Origin: an uncultured Lachnospiraceae bacterium | Lineage (GTDB): Bacteria; Bacillota; Clostridia; Lachnospirales; Lachnospiraceae | DNA length: 16,689 nucleotides | Assembly (NCBI GenBank): GCA_946639085.1 | Contig: CAMPBP010000005.1 | Span: forward strand, 1-16,689 | Reading direction: 5' to 3' | Part shown: in pieces, positions 12,981-16,689 of the stretch | Layout: each line of letters begins with the position of its first letter | Numbering within the stretch: position 1 is the first letter of the stretch | Notes under the pieces: model-generated | What the model saw: only the letters and a program-made list of their open reading frames with translations | Database searches by the model: none | What the model was told of the DNA's origin: nothing | Program-made: the position numbers and the translations under genes

Positions 12981-15203
12981 TCATAAAACTTGTGATGTAA
13001 GCATTTTGAACGCGTATTTCAAAATGTTTTTCCGTTTCAATAGATCAAGCACTTTATCGTGGAAATCAAGCACCGGCAATATCTCAATTTTGCCGTTCAC
13101 ATCGGTATAAAGAACACGTTCGTAAACATTTACGAAGGGGAAGATTTCGTCCCCGACATCCCCCGCGATCCTGTCCGCAAATTCCTTTAAAGTCTCGCCG
13201 TCGTCAATCTTATATCCGATCATGGAAAGGGTGGCAATGATATCTTTGGAAACAAGGCGCGCTTTCTTTTCCATAGGCATTCTTTCGTATTTGTGCCTTG
13301 AAACGACTTTTCCGATCACCAGGAACAAGGCAAGAACAAAAGCTATTGCACCAAGAGGGATCAGAAATACGAGAATATTAATCCTTATGCGTTCCTCTTC
13401 CTCTTCGCCCTCCGATTCTTCCGCATCTCCCGGAACATTGGTTTCGTTAAAGACTTCTTTGGGCTTTGTGGGTTCGATCTTTATCATCTTGTCCGCAACG
13501 GTAAGCCAGGAGGTTTCTTCGTAAAAACCGGGCGTAGGCTCAAAAGTGATCCAGCCTTTACCTTCAAAATAAACTTCAGCCCAGGCATGCGCCATATCCG
13601 AGGTGATAGTGTAGGTCCCGGCTTTTCCAATCGTAAGCCTGAAGCCCTGTACGAACCTTGCGGGAAGTCCCTCAGCTCTTGCAAGAAGGACAAATGTTGT
13701 GGCGTAGTGGGTACAGTAGCCTTCTTTCTTTTCAAGGAGCATATGCTCAAGAAAGTCCGAAGAACTCAAAACGTAATCCGGGATCGGATCGGTATCCGTT
13801 GTATAATCCATAAGTCCAAGGGATGCCTCAAGCCGTTTCATCTTTTCGTATTCCGAAGCGGAGCCTTCGTATAGCTCATCGAGTTTTTCCCTGATCGCGG
13901 GCGAAAGTTCTATGTCCTCGCAATACTTTTCTTTTATGAGCCTCTTGTATTCAAGATATTTGTCATATCCGTAATCTTCCGCAAGTTTTGATATTCCGAA
14001 CACCTTCAAAGAACTCTTCCAGGTTTCCTCGTTAAGACCCGGGGGTGACGCCATATAATCGTAAAACGCCGGACTGTCGGTATTTTCCCTGTAGAAGTTT
14101 TCTCTTACTTCGACTCTGTAGGGATTGTGCTTTGCAAAAGAATAAACTCCGTCCTCCTCGGTGAGTCCGCTGTATTCGGTCGGAAAAGCATAATCCGTAA
14201 GCTTCGAGGGCGCAAAAAGGTATTTCGACTTTATGTTCAGATACTTTATCGTGATCGATGAATCTCTTATTATGTCGCGATAATCCTCCGCATCCGTCTT
14301 TGCGGCAAATGCCGTTTCAAAAGAGTCCATCTTGCGGGCATTTTCTATCGGCGTTTTCTCTGTTGTCCATTCATGACCGTTGAAGGAATCATAGATCGTA
14401 CCCGCAAAGTAAACGGGCACATTGATATCTGCGTTTGTGGTGACTTCGAAAGCGGCCTTGGGCTGTTTGTTTCTTTCTACCCCGGAGCCTATTTCACCGG
14501 AATCGGAAAAGCCTATTAATGCGTCGGTCCCGGATCCGAAATTGAACTTAAGCTTGTCCACGGCCAGCACAACCCGGTTCCATACGGTCACAAAAAGTCG
14601 CCAATCGTAGGGCTCGTCGGGAGTTTTGAAAAGCGATGCGATAAAGATTATCCCAAAGATGAAGGGTGCGGTGAAGGCCATATGCTTTTTAACGTCGGTA
14701 TCACCGAATCTTTTCCATCGTATGTGAATCTCATGTGAAAGGCATACCAGTATAAAGAAAAATCCCGCGAACACACCTTTTCCCGCCGGATATTCAATGA
14801 TCGTCAACGAGAGCACGAGCATAGTGACAAGCGCAATCGGAAGGACAATCCTAAGAGCGGTAAGTCTTGCGGTCAAAAAGCCCAGCACGAAGGAAGCAAG
14901 TGAAATTATGACATAAGACAAAAGCCAAGGGTAATCCGACAGCGAAAAATCTTTTGCAAACTTAAGCACCACAAATGTAACGCTTATCAAAACCGCAGCG
15001 GTAAGACCGGAAAGCAAAAGCCTTCCTTTGGCCTTTAAATGCACGAAAAGATCGAATACGGAAAGAGGTATCAAAAGGACGGCGTACATTGCGAATGTTC
15101 TTTCTTCCATGCCTAAAAGACCGCAGCGGTAAAGCATGGCGGTCAAAGCCAAAGGCACGATATAGAGCATGTCGAAAATAAACTCCGTTACTTTGAAATC
15201 CAT
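12981..15203 (-). CDS. Transglutaminase-domain membrane protein (TgpA-like)
   Basis: This 740-aa protein is anchored by about six or seven N-terminal membrane helices (residues 1-170, then one near 185-200). An outer region holds a papain-like transglutaminase core with Cys497 in EGYCTHYATTFV and His539 in MAHAWAEVYF. The third triad position is Glu555 (WITFEPTPGF), where many relatives have Asp. A further helix near 640-665 is followed by a cytoplasmic tail resembling DUF4129. This TgpA-like architecture is typically encoded beside DUF58 and MoxR genes, as here. The natural reaction is not firmly known; it may be a protease or crosslinker at the cell surface. It begins 4 nt after the DUF58 stop with only a weak GAAGTGA site, implying coupled translation. 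Confidence 0.9.
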   Translation of the reverse strand: MDFKVTEFIFDMLYIVPLALTAMLYRCGLLGMEERTFAMYAVLLIPLSVFDLFVHLKAKGRLLLSGLTAAVLISVTFVVLKFAKDFSLSDYPWLLSYVIISLASFVLGFLTARLTALRIVLPIALVTMLVLSLTIIEYPAGKGVFAGFFFILVCLSHEIHIRWKRFGDTDVKKHMAFTAPFIFGIIFIASLFKTPDEPYDWRLFVTVWNRVVLAVDKLKFNFGSGTDALIGFSDSGEIGSGVERNKQPKAAFEVTTNADINVPVYFAGTIYDSFNGHEWTTEKTPIENARKMDSFETAFAAKTDAEDYRDIIRDSSITIKYLNIKSKYLFAPSKLTDYAFPTEYSGLTEEDGVYSFAKHNPYRVEVRENFYRENTDSPAFYDYMASPPGLNEETWKSSLKVFGISKLAEDYGYDKYLEYKRLIKEKYCEDIELSPAIREKLDELYEGSASEYEKMKRLEASLGLMDYTTDTDPIPDYVLSSSDFLEHMLLEKKEGYCTHYATTFVLLARAEGLPARFVQGFRLTIGKAGTYTITSDMAHAWAEVYFEGKGWITFEPTPGFYEETSWLTVADKMIKIEPTKPKEVFNETNVPGDAEESEGEEEEERIRINILVFLIPLGAIAFVLALFLVIGKVVSRHKYERMPMEKKARLVSKDIIATLSMIGYKIDDGETLKEFADRIAGDVGDEIFPFVNVYERVLYTDVNGKIEILPVLDFHDKVLDLLKRKNILKYAFKMLTSQVL

Positions 15204-15207
15204 AGTA

Positions 15208-16371
15208 TTAAATCACTTCGTTAAGACTTTTGCCCGTAGGAACGGTTACTATCTTTGTGTGTACGAAAGGGTTTGCGGGAAGCGTATCTTCTTCACCGTC
15301 TTTTACAAGATATATGATCACTTCGGTGTCGCTTTGATTGAGACCCTTAGAGAACTCGTAAAGCCCATCGGTTAAGTCGGCGGTTACGACAAACACGGTT
15401 TTCTTTTCATAAAGACTTCGTGTCAGCGAAAGACCTTTGAGCATATCGATACGGTCCACATCGGGCTCAAAACTGAATGCGGATGCAACTTTGTAGAATT
15501 CGTCAAAGCTCTCCGCGCCGTCAACCGTAGTCTCCGTAACGCCTTCCGCAAATCTGTAAACCGAGATGGGAATATGTTTTTCTTCCATAAAGAGCGTCAA
15601 AGCCACCGCGATCTCAAGCACTCTGTTCTCGATGGGAAGATATTCGGTCTCCTTTTTTGATATCCTTAAAGGATCTATCACGAGGCCGACGCCGTTTTTT
15701 TCTTCCCCAATGTAGTTTCTGACCATGGGCTTGCCGACCTTTGCGGTCTGTTTCCAGTTGATGCGTCTTGAGTCGTCCCCGGGAACGTATTCTCTCACCG
15801 TAACATCGGGATATGCGGCGTTCGCGTTAGTTTCTCTGTCCGAGATGGATTCGACGTCAACGCTCCTTAAAGCCGAAAGCCTGATCATGTTGGGTAGAAC
15901 CCTGACTCTCAAAGCCTCTCTGTTTTTGTATGTAAGTTTGAAAATGCAAAGAAAATCACGAAGAGTAACGGACTTGATTCCCACGTTATACTCGCCGCGG
16001 TATTTACAGATAAGACCGGTTTCTTTTTTGATCTTTGCCTTGGGAAGAAGCTCATATTCGTTGTCGTCGCTTAAACCGTCAATGACGGAAAAATCGGAAT
16101 AGAAAGAGACCCTCACGGCACAGAAGGGAAAATAATCTTCGTTTTGAAGTGTGAAATAGAACGGGATCTTATGATCGCTTACGATGTCTTTGGACTCCAA
16201 ATACTGATATATCTTAAATCTCGCCAAAACGAGCAAAAGATATACCAGCAGGGTAACGGGTATTAACGTCATAACGGCAAAAAAGCCGTAGGTAACGGGT
16301 CCGCCCAGGAAACTTATCCCCACAAGCGAAAGTATCCACAAGGCGGCCAGTATCAGTCTGTTTCTTAACAT
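15208..16371 (-). CDS. DUF58 domain protein
   Basis: This 387-aa protein has two N-terminal membrane helices (residues about 5-22 and 30-50) and a largely cytoplasmic remainder. The DUF58 hallmark is present near residues 193-225: REYVPGDDSRRINWKQTAKV followed by GKPMVRNY. A von Willebrand A-like fold follows, with KTVFVVTADLTDGLYEF near residue 330. DUF58 proteins are usually found with MoxR ATPases and TgpA-like transglutaminases and are thought to be substrates or adaptors of the ATPase. The ATG has AAAGGTG about 6 nt upstream, and the gene lies 42 nt after the MoxR stop. The first hydrophobic segment could also be read as a signal anchor. Confidence 0.9.
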   Translation of the reverse strand: MLRNRLILAALWILSLVGISFLGGPVTYGFFAVMTLIPVTLLVYLLLVLARFKIYQYLESKDIVSDHKIPFYFTLQNEDYFPFCAVRVSFYSDFSVIDGLSDDNEYELLPKAKIKKETGLICKYRGEYNVGIKSVTLRDFLCIFKLTYKNREALRVRVLPNMIRLSALRSVDVESISDRETNANAAYPDVTVREYVPGDDSRRINWKQTAKVGKPMVRNYIGEEKNGVGLVIDPLRISKKETEYLPIENRVLEIAVALTLFMEEKHIPISVYRFAEGVTETTVDGAESFDEFYKVASAFSFEPDVDRIDMLKGLSLTRSLYEKKTVFVVTADLTDGLYEFSKGLNQSDTEVIIYLVKDGEEDTLPANPFVHTKIVTVPTGKSLNEVI

Positions 16372-16413
16372 TAAGGCACCTTTGCAAAAAGAAAAAACTT
16401 TTGCTTCACAGTA

Positions 16414-16689
16414 TCAATCCATCGGGACTTTTGCTTTTAAGATAAGAGCGCGGAGTATCGCATCGGGATCTTCGCGGCGCAGTTTAGCCTCGGAAGTAAG
16501 GACAACGCGGTGATGGAGCGTGTTGACTGCAACCGCCTTTACATCGTCGGGTTTTACAAAATCTCTGTTTTCCATGAAAGCCTTGGCCTGAGCAGCTTTG
16601 GCAACAAAGATAGTTGCGCGGGGACTTACGCCCATCACAAAGTTTTCTTCCTTCCTTGTAAGGTCTGAAATATCTCTAGTATATCCGAG
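16414..16689 (-). CDS. MoxR-family AAA+ ATPase, C-terminal part (cut by window edge)
   Basis: The frame runs open through the right edge, giving 91 C-terminal residues. The visible part is the AAA+ lid of MoxR proteins: GVSPRATIFVAKAAQAKAFM with the sensor-2-like SPRA, then NRDFVKPDDVKAVAVNTLHH and RVVL. About 220-250 residues, including Walker A and B, lie outside the window. MoxR ATPases act as chaperone-like activators of von Willebrand A proteins such as the DUF58 product encoded next. It heads the visible part of the - strand operon. Confidence 0.88.
   Translation of the reverse strand, partial: LGYTRDISDLTRKEENFVMGVSPRATIFVAKAAQAKAFMENRDFVKPDDVKAVAVNTLHHRVVLTSEAKLRREDPDAILRALILKAKVPMD

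Overview
The window looks like chromosome from an anaerobic, low-to-mid G+C Bacillota, most likely a gut or rumen Lachnospiraceae (Butyrivibrio-like). This is inferred from strong AGGAGG ribosome binding sites, a lipoprotein with an Asn/Ser/Thr/Asp-rich linker, a sugar ABC importer without its own ATPase, a LytTR plus DUF3021 pair, and the strictly anaerobic oxygen-defence pair desulfoferrodoxin and rubrerythrin. There is no phage, transposase or CRISPR system.

Layout. (1) 66-3218, + strand: a tight operon of an ABC-2 exporter (ATPase, permease), a LytTR DNA-binding protein, a DUF3021 membrane protein and a hotdog thioesterase. Genes 1-3 overlap as TAATG. (2) 3247-4348: a TetR regulator and a small orphan membrane protein, behind a consensus-like promoter and ending at a strong terminator. 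(3) 4414-11374: a glycan locus with two LplB/LplC-type permeases, a highly expressed substrate-binding lipoprotein, a LacI-family regulator and a cytoplasmic GH51 alpha-L-arabinofuranosidase. The permease promoter carries three palindromic LacI-type operators spaced exactly 13 bp apart, and a fourth, imperfect copy lies upstream of the GH51 gene. Imported arabino-oligosaccharides are probably trimmed in the cytoplasm and sensed by the LacI protein.

(4) 11375-11840: a non-coding gap between convergent genes. It holds two 40-bp direct repeats (39/40 identical), each a hairpin terminator. Between them is an array of six 33-bp inverted repeats, each with CTGC at one end and GCAG at the other, repeating every 52-53 bp. 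Stem sequences change in a pair-preserving way while loops and spacers are unrelated. I do not recognise this element; it is the most notable thing in the window.

(5) 11841-12877, - strand: superoxide reductase (desulfoferrodoxin) then a rubrerythrin with a rubredoxin-type centre at both ends, possibly under PerR control. (6) 12981-16689, - strand: a transglutaminase-domain membrane protein, a DUF58 protein and the C-terminal end of a MoxR AAA+ ATPase cut by the window edge. This is the widespread MoxR-DUF58-transglutaminase cassette.
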